Assembly: GCF_016107685.1 (NCBI RefSeq)
Contig: NZ_JABASY010000001.1
Location: 524,187-588,186, forward strand
Reading direction: 5' to 3'
Source: Brevibacterium yomogidense
Lineage (GTDB): Bacteria > Actinomycetota > Actinomycetes > Actinomycetales > Brevibacteriaceae
DNA: 64,000 bases
Each line of letters begins with the position of its first letter. Positions within the stretch are counted from its first letter, which is position 1. Of this stretch, positions 48,736-57,054 are shown piece after piece. Position numbers and translations under genes: made by a program. The notes under the pieces are model-generated. The model saw nothing but the letters and a program-made list of their open reading frames with translations. It was not told the DNA's origin and ran no database searches.

Positions 48736-50336
48736 AGTCCTACCTCCGAGTCCTCAGGCAGAACATCGCGCTGCTGATCGCGGCTGCCGTCGTGGGCGGA
48801 TTGGGCGGCCTGGGCGTGGGGCTGCTCGCTCCCACGATGTACACGACGCAGACGCAGCTGTTCGTGTCCATCTCGAACACCGGATCCGCGACGGAGATGC
48901 AGCAGGGGTCCACCTTCACGCAGGAGCGGATGCAGACCTACGTCGACATGGCCGACAGTCGCGCGGTCCTCAACCCGGTCATCGACCAGCTGAACCTCGA
49001 CGAGACGCCCGGGAAGCTCGCGAAGCGGGTGCACGCGCAGTCGGACCCGAACACTGTCCTCATCGGGATCGAGGTCACCGACCGGTCGCCCGAGCAGGCG
49101 TCCCGCATCGCCGAGGCCGTCGCCACGAGCCTCGTCGACGTCGTCACCGCGCTCGAGGACCCCGCCGGCGCCGGCGCCTCCCCGGTGGTCCTCTCCGTCG
49201 CCGAGGCCGCAGAGGCTCCCGCTGAGCCCAGCAGCATCAGCCCCTGGGTCGCGGTCGTCCTGGGCGTCGTCGTGGGCATCGTGTTCGGGGTGGGGGCCGC
49301 ACTGCTGCGGTCCGCGCTCGACACGCGACTGCGCGGCAAGGAGGCGCTGCGGAGGATCACCCGCGCACCCGTCCTCACCGCGGTGCCCGCGGATCCGTCG
49401 ACCGCGCGCACACCCCTGGTGACGGACCTGCCGCCGCATTCGGCCCGCGGGGAGGCGTTCCGCCGGCTGCGGACGAACCTCAAGTACGCGCAGGTGGGGG
49501 ACTCCAGCGCCTCCGTCCTCATCACCTCGTCGATCGCCGGCGAGGGGAAGACGACGACGAGCCTCAACCTCGCGATCGTCATGGCGAAGGCAGGCAAGCG
49601 GGTCGCGCTGGTCGATGCGGACCTGCGCAGGCCCCGCGTCGCCGCGATGCTGGGGCTGGAGAATGCCGCCGGGATCACGACCGCCCTCGTGGGGGCGGCA
49701 GAGGTCTCCGAACTGCTCCAGGCGTGGGGTGACGACGAGCTGTACGTCCTCACAGCCGGGGAGATCCCGCCCAACCCCACGGAGCTGCTGGAGTCCCGCC
49801 AGATGGCGCGGATCATCGCCCAGCTGACGGCGGAGTTCGACCTCGTCCTCATCGACGGCCCGCCGCTGCTGCCGGTGGCGGACGGACTGGTCCTCGCACA
49901 GCAGGTGGGACGCGTCATCGTCGTCGCCGGTGTGGGGCAGGTGCGAGTGGGCGAGGTGCAGGAGGCGTTCGGCGCCCTGTCACTGGTCGACGCGGACCGC
50001 GTGGGCGTCGTCCTCAACAAGGTGTCCGGCTCCACGCACGACGGCGGGTCGTACGCCCGGTCGTACGCCGCCTACGCGCCGGACGCGGACGCAGGTGGCA
50101 CCATGACCGCCACAGGCGACGGCCCGGACGGGGGCGGCGGGAACGGGGCCCGCCGCGGCCTCGGCAGCGGGAGGACGGATGCCGGTGACCACGACCGCAG
50201 CTTCGGCGACCACGAGCGGGGCGGCGTGCGAGGCGGAGGTGACGACGACCTCGGCGACGGGGGCGGACTCCGGGAGACGGAGGACCATCTCATCGACGCT
50301 GTCGATGGGAACCTGATGAGGAGGGGACGGGTATGA
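48726..50336 (+). CDS. Wzc-like polysaccharide co-polymerase with BY-kinase domain
   Basis: A 536-aa protein starting at ATG 48726. A Wzz-like N-terminus has membrane helix 1 (residues about 15-33), an external part with VFVSIS-type beta strands, and helix 2 (WVAVVLGVVVGIVFGVGAALL, about 174-194). A cytoplasmic tyrosine-kinase domain follows: Walker A SIAGEGKTTTSLN, A' VALVDADLRRP, B LVLIDGPPLLPV. A short Tyr cluster (SYARSYAAY) precedes a G/D/R-rich tail, the probable autophosphorylation zone. It controls chain length and export together with the polymerase. The glycosyltransferase ATG overlaps its stop (ATGA). Confidence 0.9.
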   Translation: MELKSYLRVLRQNIALLIAAAVVGGLGGLGVGLLAPTMYTTQTQLFVSISNTGSATEMQQGSTFTQERMQTYVDMADSRAVLNPVIDQLNLDETPGKLAKRVHAQSDPNTVLIGIEVTDRSPEQASRIAEAVATSLVDVVTALEDPAGAGASPVVLSVAEAAEAPAEPSSISPWVAVVLGVVVGIVFGVGAALLRSALDTRLRGKEALRRITRAPVLTAVPADPSTARTPLVTDLPPHSARGEAFRRLRTNLKYAQVGDSSASVLITSSIAGEGKTTTSLNLAIVMAKAGKRVALVDADLRRPRVAAMLGLENAAGITTALVGAAEVSELLQAWGDDELYVLTAGEIPPNPTELLESRQMARIIAQLTAEFDLVLIDGPPLLPVADGLVLAQQVGRVIVVAGVGQVRVGEVQEAFGALSLVDADRVGVVLNKVSGSTHDGGSYARSYAAYAPDADAGGTMTATGDGPDGGGGNGARRGLGSGRTDAGDHDRSFGDHERGGVRGGGDDDLGDGGGLRETEDHLIDAVDGNLMRRGRV

Positions 50337-51541
50337 GGATCGGGCTGCTCACGAGCGTCGGGCCGATGCTCGACCAGTTCTTCCCGGAGATCGTCCGCGA
50401 GTGGGAGGCGGCCGGACACACGGTGCGCACCGCGGCCGGAGACCCGGCGGAGACGCTGCCCGGCACCGTGATCGACGGGCTCACGCGCAGGCCGGCGCTC
50501 ACCACGCGGCGGGCGCAGCGAGCACTGCGGGCGTGGAGCGAGGCGGAGGAGCTGGACGTCGTCGTGACCAATTCGGCGACCGCATCCGCGCTGGTGAGAA
50601 CGGCGGGACTGCAGACACCGATCGTGTACTTCTGCCACGGCCTGCACTGGAACCGGCTGCGGGGGCCGCAGGACCGGGTGTGGGAGACCGTCGAGCACCA
50701 GCTGCTGGCGCGGACCACCGGCGTGCTCACGCTGAACTCCGACGACGAGGCGTGGTTCCGGCAGAGGATGCCCGCCCACACGGTGCACCGGCTGCACGCG
50801 GGAGTGGGGCTGGACCTCGCGAAGTACCCGCGCAGACCGCTGCCCGGCCACGGAGCCCTGCAGCTCGTGTGGATCGGCGAGCACACGAAGCGGAAGCGCC
50901 CCTGGCACGCACTCGACGTCGTCGCGGAGCTGGAGGCCCTCGGGATCGACGTGCGACTCACGATGGTGGGGGACGGTGCTCTGCTGGATGCGACGCGGAC
51001 GGACGTGTCGCGGAAGGGACTGGAGCGGTCGGTGCGGGTGCCAGGGTGGGGTGATGCCTCGGCGGAACTGGCCGGTGCGCACGCCCTCATCCACACGGCG
51101 ACGTGGGAAGGGCTGCCGCGTGTCATGCTCGAAGCGGTCGCGGTGGGCAGGCGCACGTACGCCTTCGACGTGAAGGGTGTGCGGGACGTGCCGTACGCAA
51201 GACTCCTGGACGACGGGGACACCGCGGGCATGGCGGCGGCGATCGCGGCGGACTGGGAATCGGGAGAGCTGTGGCGACCCGTCGACGCGGACGCGTCAGG
51301 GCTGTGCTCGAAGGGCGTCGCGGCGGAGATGCTCGGTTTCCTGCGCGGGGTGATCGTCCCGGCGGGCGTGGGTGAGATCCGCGGCGGGGCTGCGGGTGGG
51401 CGACGCGGCGCGGATGCGAGTGGGCGACGCGGTGCGAGTGCGAGTGGCTCGCCGGGTGGTGCCGTGGCCGGTTCGCCCCGTGGTGCCGCTGGTGGTGCCG
51501 TGGACGGCCCTCCGGACCGAGGAGGGACGGCAGCGGCATGA
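50333..51541 (+). CDS. GT4-like glycosyltransferase
   Basis: A 402-aa GT-B-fold glycosyltransferase. N-terminal MRIGLLTSVGPMLDQFFPEIVREWEAAGH with VVVTNSATASALV and IVYFCHGLHWNRL resembles capsular glycosyltransferases. The donor domain has LQLVWIGEHTKRKRPWHALD, LTMVGDG, VRVPGWGD and ATWEGLPRVMLEAVAVG (the EX7E-like motif). From residue about 344 there is a G/A/S/R-rich repetitive tail without predicted fold. It adds a sugar to the lipid-linked repeat unit; donor and acceptor are unknown. The stop overlaps the phosphatase start. Confidence 0.87.
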   Translation: MRIGLLTSVGPMLDQFFPEIVREWEAAGHTVRTAAGDPAETLPGTVIDGLTRRPALTTRRAQRALRAWSEAEELDVVVTNSATASALVRTAGLQTPIVYFCHGLHWNRLRGPQDRVWETVEHQLLARTTGVLTLNSDDEAWFRQRMPAHTVHRLHAGVGLDLAKYPRRPLPGHGALQLVWIGEHTKRKRPWHALDVVAELEALGIDVRLTMVGDGALLDATRTDVSRKGLERSVRVPGWGDASAELAGAHALIHTATWEGLPRVMLEAVAVGRRTYAFDVKGVRDVPYARLLDDGDTAGMAAAIAADWESGELWRPVDADASGLCSKGVAAEMLGFLRGVIVPAGVGEIRGGAAGGRRGADASGRRGASASGSPGGAVAGSPRGAAGGAVDGPPDRGGTAAA

Positions 51542-52152
51542 GCGCGACGTGGGCGGTGGGTGGGGACGTCATGCGGGTGCTGGCGGTGTGTACCGGCAAC
51601 GTGTGCCGGTCGCCGCTGGTCGAACGGGTGCTGCAGGCGGGATTCGACGACATCGCGCCGGGAGCGTTCGCGGTGCGCAGTGCGGGAGTGGAGGCGCTCG
51701 TGGGGTCGCGGACGACCTCGGAGATCGCGGCGCTGGCGGAGAGGATGGGCGTGCCGATCGACGATTTCCGCGCCCGCGCGCTGGACGTCGACGAGGTGAA
51801 GGAGGCGGACCTCGTGCTCGCCCTGGACCGGGGGCATCGCGCGGCCATCGTCGAACGGGTGCCGCAGGCGCTCAAGAAGACGTTCACCCTGCGGGAGCTC
51901 GCCCGCCTGCTGCCGCAGGTTCCGGTGGAGCGGAACGCGTGGCCGCATCAGCGCTGGCAGTCGGCGGTCGTGTGGGCGGCCCGGCGGCGCCGCGCTGTGG
52001 CGGGAGATCCCTACGCGGACGATGTGGTCGACCCGTTCCACCAGCCCGAATCAGTCCTCTGGGAGATGGCCGGCCAGCTGGTGCCCGCCGTCGACGCGAT
52101 CCTCCAGTGGGAGCGCCGCGCGGTGGGGATGATCGGGATGGGGGTGGATTAG
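51538..52152 (+). CDS. Low-molecular-weight protein tyrosine phosphatase (Wzb-like)
   Basis: A 204-aa LMW-PTP. The P-loop VCTGNVCRSPL carries the CX5R motif with the nucleophile Cys at residue 18, or residue 7 if ATG 51571 is used. The general-acid loop appears as AGDPYADDVVDPFH near 160. It would dephosphorylate the adjacent BY-kinase, the classical Wzb-Wzc pair that cycles polymer export. An insert of about 25 residues (LPQVPVERNAWPHQRWQSAV) lies before the acid loop. It is the last gene of the glycan operon and is followed by a 30-bp tandem repeat. Confidence 0.88.
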   Translation: MSATWAVGGDVMRVLAVCTGNVCRSPLVERVLQAGFDDIAPGAFAVRSAGVEALVGSRTTSEIAALAERMGVPIDDFRARALDVDEVKEADLVLALDRGHRAAIVERVPQALKKTFTLRELARLLPQVPVERNAWPHQRWQSAVVWAARRRRAVAGDPYADDVVDPFHQPESVLWEMAGQLVPAVDAILQWERRAVGMIGMGVD

Positions 52153-52173
52153 GGGGCTGTGCCACAGTGCGGT

Positions 52174-52263
52174 GTCTCGCGACCGGCCGTCTACTGGTTC
52201 GACGTCTCGCGACCGGCCGCTCACTGGTTCGACGTCTCGCGACCGGCCGCTCACTGGTTCGAC
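52174..52263. repeat. 30-bp tandem repeat, 3 units, with trailing inverted half
   Basis: Units at 52174-52203, 52204-52233 and 52234-52263 are abutting copies of GTCTCGCGACCGGCCG plus CTCACTGGTTCGAC; unit 1 differs by two bases and units 2 and 3 are identical. ACTGGTTCGA of the last unit (52253-52262) is repeated inverted at 52287-52296, giving a 10-bp hairpin between the convergent phosphatase and MFS genes. There are no spacers, so it is not CRISPR. Confidence 0.9.
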
Positions 52264-52378
52264 ACACCGTTGCCTGCGGCGGTGGCTCGAACCAGTCGAC
52301 GGTGTTTCGGCGGAGAGCCACTCAGTCCGCTGTGACCCACACGGGAATTTCTCCCGCACGCGCCCCACGCGGTGCGTC

Positions 52379-53851
52379 TCACGCGTGCGACGACCTGCGG
52401 GTCGTGCCTCGTTGGTACGGGATGAAGGAGGCGATCGTGACGGCGATGAGTGCCACGCTGCCTCCGATGAGGTAGGAGATGCGGAAGCCGGCCTCGGACA
52501 TGACGGCCTCTCCGCCGATGGTGAGTGTGACCGCTGCCAGCACCGCGCCCACGACTGCGGATCCGGTGGAGCTGCCGATCTGGCGCATGAGCGTGTTGAA
52601 GCTGTTCGCAGAACCGGTGGCCGCGGGATCCACGGATCGCATGATGAGAGCCGGCATCGCGCCGTACGCGATGCCGATCCCGCCCTTGATGATCATGTGA
52701 CCGATCATCAGCCCGACCGCGCTGGAGAGGACGACCTGCATGGTGCCGTAGCCGGACGCGATGATGAGGATGCCGGTGATGAGGGCGACCTTGGGTCCCT
52801 TCGCGTTTATGAGGCGACCGCCCACGGGCGCCAGCAGCATCTGGATGACACCGCCGGGCAGCAGGAGGAGACCCGCGGCGAGCAGGGAGATTCCCAGTCC
52901 CGGTCCGTCGCCCACCGGCAGCTGGAGCAGCTGCGGCGTCGCGACGAGTGTGATGTACATGGCCATGCCGGTGAAGATCGACGCGATGTTGGTCAGCAGG
53001 ACGACGGGTGTGAGCGCTGCCCGGAGGTCGACCAGGGGCTGGGCGGTCCGCAGCTCCCACGCGGCCCAGGTGACGAGGGACGAGGCGGCGAGTGCGAACG
53101 CGCTGATCGTCACCCAGGCGGTCCACCCCCACACGGATCCCTGCGACACGGCGATGAGGAACGAGACGAGCCCGACCGCCAGGAGCAGTGCCCCCAGGGC
53201 GTCGAAGCGCTGGCCAGGGGCCGGAGGCATACCTGCGGGCACGAAGAGTGCGATGAGAAGGACCATGATCGCGCTGAGTCCGACGAAGATCCAGAACAGC
53301 GCGCGCCAGTCGAAGAACTGCGCGAAGCCTGCGGACAGGGGCAGCGCGATGCCCCCGCCGATCCCCATCGACGCGCTGGCCAGGGCGATCGCGGTCGCAC
53401 GGCGGTGCGGTGGGACGACGTCCTGGAGCAGTGCGATGGCGACGGGGATCGCACCGATCGACATGCCCTGGAGGGCCCTGCCGACCAGCATGACCGGCAG
53501 GTTCGTCGCGACTGCGGAGATCGCACAGCCGAGCAGCATGGGGATCAGGAGTCCGACGATGACGGTCTTCTTCCCGAGCATGTCGCCCAGGCGTCCGGCG
53601 ATCGGGGTGGTCACTGCTCCGGCGAGCAGGGTCGCGGTGACCGCCCAGGTGAAGGCAGCGGGTGTGGTGCCCAGCTGCGGCGGGAGGATCGTGAGGAGGG
53701 GTGCGATGAGCGACTGCATCATCGCGACGAGTGTGCACATGAACGCGAGGAGTGCGATCACGCGTACGGGTGACTGGGCGCGCGGGGGAGCCGTGTGAGG
53801 ACTGGATGAGTCGAGGTCGGTGGGGGACGAGGTGGCCGCAGCCGCGCGCAT
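52379..53851 (-). CDS. MFS drug-efflux-type transporter (DHA2 family)
   Basis: A 490-aa major facilitator with probably 14 helices. WAVTATLLAGAVTTPIAGRLGDMLGKKTVIVGLLIPM is the motif A region and GRALQGMSIGAIPVAIALLQDVVPPHRRATAIALASASMGIGGGIALPLS covers motifs B and C of antiporters. It is likely a proton-coupled exporter of small toxic compounds. ATG 53851 is used; the upstream in-frame extension crosses the operator and the MarR gene. Divergent from a MarR regulator, with a large palindrome between them just outside this start. Confidence 0.88.
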   Translation of the reverse strand: MRAAAATSSPTDLDSSSPHTAPPRAQSPVRVIALLAFMCTLVAMMQSLIAPLLTILPPQLGTTPAAFTWAVTATLLAGAVTTPIAGRLGDMLGKKTVIVGLLIPMLLGCAISAVATNLPVMLVGRALQGMSIGAIPVAIALLQDVVPPHRRATAIALASASMGIGGGIALPLSAGFAQFFDWRALFWIFVGLSAIMVLLIALFVPAGMPPAPGQRFDALGALLLAVGLVSFLIAVSQGSVWGWTAWVTISAFALAASSLVTWAAWELRTAQPLVDLRAALTPVVLLTNIASIFTGMAMYITLVATPQLLQLPVGDGPGLGISLLAAGLLLLPGGVIQMLLAPVGGRLINAKGPKVALITGILIIASGYGTMQVVLSSAVGLMIGHMIIKGGIGIAYGAMPALIMRSVDPAATGSANSFNTLMRQIGSSTGSAVVGAVLAAVTLTIGGEAVMSEAGFRISYLIGGSVALIAVTIASFIPYQRGTTRRSSHA

Positions 53852-53872
53852 GGGTCTCCAGACGATCACGCA

Positions 53873-53905
53873 TTTGTAGGATGCAATTTCATTGCAGTAT
53901 ACAAA
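53873..53905. promoter_or_regulatory. 33-bp MarR operator, nested palindrome
   Basis: TTTGTA-N3-TGCAAT-TTC-ATTGCA-N3-TACAAA: the inner 6-nt and outer 6-nt arms are all perfect. It lies between divergent MFS and MarR genes and is AT-rich against GC-rich surroundings. It is the probable binding site of the adjacent MarR protein, controlling both genes. Confidence 0.7.
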
Positions 53906-53974
53906 CCTCCCGGTGGGGCCGGAAGGGGCGGGTCGGGATGTGTGCGGCGAGCGCGACCCTGCGACAATGGCGTG

Positions 53975-54430
53975 ATGCAGGACGATGTGCTCGAGACGCT
54001 CGTGCGGGAGCAGATGCTCTTCACACGGTTCGTTCTCCACGGGGTGGCCCCCAAGGACAGGGACGTGCCACTGGACCGCAGTGCTGTCATCCTCCTGTCG
54101 CGGCTGCAGGCGCAGGGGGCGATGACCGTGGCGGAACTCGCGGAGGCGTTCGATCTGGACGTCTCGACCATCCACCGTCAGACCGCTGCGGCGATGAAGG
54201 CGGGGCTGCTGGAGCGGATCGCGGATCCGGACGGCGGGATCGCGCGCAAGCTGCGACCGACCGATGAGGGGCGACGGCGCCTGTCGGCGGAGCTGGAAGC
54301 GCGGAAGTCGGGCTTCGGCCGGATCCTCGACGACTGGTCGGACGAGGAGGCCCGGGACTTCGTGCAGTATCTGCAGCGGTACAACGAGGCGGTGGAGCGG
54401 CGCCGCGGCAAGGGCTGGCCGCGCGACTGA
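53975..54430 (+). CDS. MarR-family transcriptional regulator
   Basis: A 151-aa MarR protein. Its winged helix is SAVILLSRLQAQGAMTVAELAEAFDLDVSTIHRQTAAAMKAGLLERIADPDGGIARKLRPTDEGRRRL. GACAAT at 53963-53968 lies six bases before ATG 53975 (GTG 53972 also in frame) with no ribosome site, so a leaderless mRNA is likely. It probably represses the divergent MFS exporter and itself, released by an exported compound. Confidence 0.87.
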   Translation: MQDDVLETLVREQMLFTRFVLHGVAPKDRDVPLDRSAVILLSRLQAQGAMTVAELAEAFDLDVSTIHRQTAAAMKAGLLERIADPDGGIARKLRPTDEGRRRLSAELEARKSGFGRILDDWSDEEARDFVQYLQRYNEAVERRRGKGWPRD

Positions 54431-54485
54431 CGGTCGGATCAGGGAACCCGCGGCCAGCCGCCCACCCTCAGATTCCTGTAGCGCC

Positions 54486-55100
54486 TCACGCCCTCAGCGC
54501 GTAGTGCCGTCCCGTCAGTCCGTCGAGGATGATCTCGACCGGTTTGTCCTCCCGCGTGCCGGTGAGCCACCAGTTGGGCTTGCCGAACAGGAACGGCTCC
54601 CGCAGCGGGTGGAGCTTCCCGGGCGCCCCGAGTCGCCGCCCCCGCAGGAGGAAGCTGCGGACCAGGTCGCGTGCGGCCCGCTCCGCCCGCGCGTCGTCCA
54701 GCACGCGCACCGGATCGGTCACGGTCCCGGCAGCCGGTGATTCCGAACCAACCGTGCCCGAGGCGCCCGCCCCACCCGCGTGGGTCGCACCGTTCGTGGC
54801 CCTCGCGGTGGCTTTCGCCTCGGCGATCGGGACGAAGGTGATGTGGTCCCACGGTTCCGCGCCGTACGCGCGTCCGCCCACCAGGTCGACGATCGCGTGG
54901 GCGGTGGCGGACTCGTCGCGCTTCCGCACCTCGTACGCGGCGGCGAGCATCGGGTGGTGGTAGAGCTGTGCGCGCGCGTCCTCGATGCCGGACTGCCGCT
55001 TGCGCAGCCATGCGAGAGCACGCGTTTCGTCGATGCGGGTCGGCCAGGCCAGGGTGGGCGCCGGAGCACCCACCCTGGCCTGCTGCGGTGAGAACGTCAC
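54486..55100 (-). CDS. Unknown protein encoded in the sodium:solute symporter operon
   Basis: A 204-aa protein that I do not recognise. It starts at GTG 55100, overlapping the symporter stop (GTGA), so it is translated with it. Visible pieces are TRALAWLRKRQSGIEDARAQLYHHP, an A/T/G-rich stretch near residue 100-125, VRSFLLRGRRLGAPGKLHPLREPFLFGKPNWWL and a C-terminal KPVEIILDGLTGRHYAL. There is no signal peptide or membrane helix. Tight coupling suggests an accessory or downstream metabolic role, but no function can be assigned. Confidence 0.7.
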   Translation of the reverse strand: MTFSPQQARVGAPAPTLAWPTRIDETRALAWLRKRQSGIEDARAQLYHHPMLAAAYEVRKRDESATAHAIVDLVGGRAYGAEPWDHITFVPIAEAKATARATNGATHAGGAGASGTVGSESPAAGTVTDPVRVLDDARAERAARDLVRSFLLRGRRLGAPGKLHPLREPFLFGKPNWWLTGTREDKPVEIILDGLTGRHYALRA

Positions 55101-56635
55101 GCGGGGTCACCGGGACGCTGCGTGGCGAGCTTCGCGTCCTCCCCGATCGCCAGGTGCTTCGGGATGGGCGCGACCCGCATCGTCTCCTCGACGGCTGCGA
55201 GGACCTCGGGCGGGACCGGGTGCGACTTCTGGGTCGCCAGCGATCCGATGATGATGCCCAGCACGGAGGCGACGATGCCGGCCATCATCGGATCGATGCC
55301 GTACGCGTCGCCGGTGCCCAGCAGCTGGGCGCCCACGGCACCGGCGGCACCCGCGAGCATCGAGATGATGGCGCCCGGCGTGTTCGCCTTCTTCCACCAC
55401 ACGGCGCACACGTATGCCGGGACGAACGCGGATCCCATCGTGGAGGTCGCGAAGACGACCAGGTCGAAGACTCCCGGCGGCTGGATCATCGCGAGGATGA
55501 GTCCCACGATCGCGATGACGAAGATGACGATGCGGGAGATGTTGACCGCGGCCTTCTCGCTGAGGTTCTTGATGAGCGTCCCACCCAGATCCTGCGAGGC
55601 GATCGTGCCGGCCTGCAGGAGGATCGAATCCGCTGTCGACATGATCGCAGCCATGATCGCCGCCATCACCAGTCCCACCGCGAACGGCGGGAGGACGACC
55701 TGCGCGACCTCGAAGATCGCGAGCTCCGGGTTGTCGAGGTTCGGCACGATGAGCAGGGCGAACATGCCGATGAGGTAGGCGCCCGGGATGAAGAGCAGGT
55801 TGAACCCGGTCGACCAGAGGCCGGCCTTGCGGGCGATCGACGGACGCTTCATCGACATGTGACCCACGTTCACGTGCGGGTAGCCCATGTAGCCGATCGA
55901 GAAGATGAGCAGCGCGCCCAGGATGACGCCCCACTCGCCGAAGTACTGGTTGTCCGCGCCCCACATGGTGAGCAGGTTCGCGTTGAGCTCCCCGACACCT
56001 TCGTGGCCGGCGGTCAGTCCGCCCACGTGCTGGACGGTGGAGATGAGGATCCACAGCATGCCGATCACCATGATGATGGCCTGCAGGAACCCGGTGTAGG
56101 CGACGGCGAGGTAGCCGCCCAGGAACGTGTAGATGAGGATGATCGACACGGAGAGGATGAGCGAGGTGTTGAGGCCCAGACCGGTGACTGAGGACAGCCC
56201 CTGCCCACCGGCCAGCAGCTGCGCCAGCACGTAGAGGAAGAGGCAGATCAGTGCGATCGGTCCGGCGATGAGCTTCGTCCAGATGGACGGGTAGCGGCGC
56301 TCCAGGTAGCCGATCGAGGTGATCGACCCCAGCAGGTGTGACAGCTTGCGCATCCGCCTGCCGATGATCGACAGGTTGAGGACGCCGCCGCCCAGGTCGC
56401 CCAGCGCGAACCACATGCCGTAGTAGCCCTGGCTGTAGCCCAGGCCACCGGCGCCCAGGAACATGTAGCCGGACATCGATGTGGACTGCATGCGCAGCGC
56501 GGTGACGGGGGCGCCCAGGCTGCGGCCGCCCAGCAGGTAGCCCGTGCGGTCCTTCGAGCTGCGACGGCTCACGGCGATGCCGATGCCGATGACCGCGACG
56601 AAGTAGATGAGGATGAAGACGATCTCGACACTCAT
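55097..56635 (-). CDS. Sodium:solute symporter (SSS family)
   Basis: A 512-aa SSS transporter with about 13 helices. Family marks include SMSGYMFLGAGGLGYSQGYYG, RRYPSIWTKLIAGPIALICLFLYVLAQL, YTFLGGYLAVAYTGFLQAIIMVIGM and AAIMAAIMSTADSILLQAGTIASQDLGG (the conserved sodium-site helix). Homologues carry mono-carboxylates or amino acids with Na+. It is preceded by a 69-aa membrane accessory protein (1-nt overlap) and followed by an unknown gene. The TGTGAATATTCACA palindrome upstream of the operon is its likely control site. Confidence 0.9.
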   Translation of the reverse strand: MSVEIVFILIYFVAVIGIGIAVSRRSSKDRTGYLLGGRSLGAPVTALRMQSTSMSGYMFLGAGGLGYSQGYYGMWFALGDLGGGVLNLSIIGRRMRKLSHLLGSITSIGYLERRYPSIWTKLIAGPIALICLFLYVLAQLLAGGQGLSSVTGLGLNTSLILSVSIILIYTFLGGYLAVAYTGFLQAIIMVIGMLWILISTVQHVGGLTAGHEGVGELNANLLTMWGADNQYFGEWGVILGALLIFSIGYMGYPHVNVGHMSMKRPSIARKAGLWSTGFNLLFIPGAYLIGMFALLIVPNLDNPELAIFEVAQVVLPPFAVGLVMAAIMAAIMSTADSILLQAGTIASQDLGGTLIKNLSEKAAVNISRIVIFVIAIVGLILAMIQPPGVFDLVVFATSTMGSAFVPAYVCAVWWKKANTPGAIISMLAGAAGAVGAQLLGTGDAYGIDPMMAGIVASVLGIIIGSLATQKSHPVPPEVLAAVEETMRVAPIPKHLAIGEDAKLATQRPGDPA

Positions 56636-56844
56636 CAGATCCGCCCTCCTTCCGCAGCGGGCCCGTCGAGCGGACCGGCGGTGCCGGGCTGTGGGGCGGT
56701 GCCCTGTGCCCGGTCGGACGCGTCGTAGTCCGCGTCTTCGATCGCCCAGTTCGATGTCCTCACGTAGAAGACGATCGTGTAGGCGACCCAGAACAGCATG
56801 ACGCCGCCCATGATCAGTGTGGTGCTCATCGGGAGCCCGAACAT
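56635..56844 (-). CDS. Small membrane accessory subunit of the symporter
   Basis: A 69-aa protein from ATG 56844, with AAGGAGGA at good spacing. One membrane helix TTLIMGGVMLFWVAYTIVFYV is followed by a polar tail of acidic and Pro/Gly residues. Short single-helix proteins of this kind (small subunit or accessory protein of SSS transporters) precede many SSS genes. The 1-nt overlap with the symporter start supports a complex. A longer start at 56886 has no ribosome site. Confidence 0.8.
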   Translation of the reverse strand: MFGLPMSTTLIMGGVMLFWVAYTIVFYVRTSNWAIEDADYDASDRAQGTAPQPGTAGPLDGPAAEGGRI

Positions 56845-56873
56845 ATCGGGGGTCCTCCTTCGACTTCGTTGTC

Positions 56874-56887
56874 TGTGAATATTCACA
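56874..56887. promoter_or_regulatory. Operator TGTGAATATTCACA upstream of the symporter operon
   Basis: A perfect 14-bp palindrome 30 nt before the accessory-subunit ATG. Related sites cluster at 60487-60640 in the TRAP/hydratase gap. No regulator of an obvious matching family lies adjacent. Confidence 0.65.
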
Positions 56888-57054
56888 ACATCACCTCACA
56901 GGAGGATGATGCGCGTCAACCGCGTCTCATGAGTGGCAGCGCCGTTGCTTCGTGCAGGTCGGGTTGTGATCGACGTGAACGGTTCCATCCCATCTGATGT
57001 CGCCCGCACACGGTCGGGTCAGCCGATCGGTCCCCTGGTCGGGCCCTCGTCCGG

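Noticed and set aside
52174-52263. Possible CRISPR repeats
   Set aside because: Units abut directly with no spacers, only three copies, and no cas genes.
56901-56932. AGGAGG followed by a tiny frame MMRVNRVS, a leader-peptide look-alike
   Set aside because: No plus-strand gene follows; both neighbours are on the minus strand, so it has nothing to attenuate.
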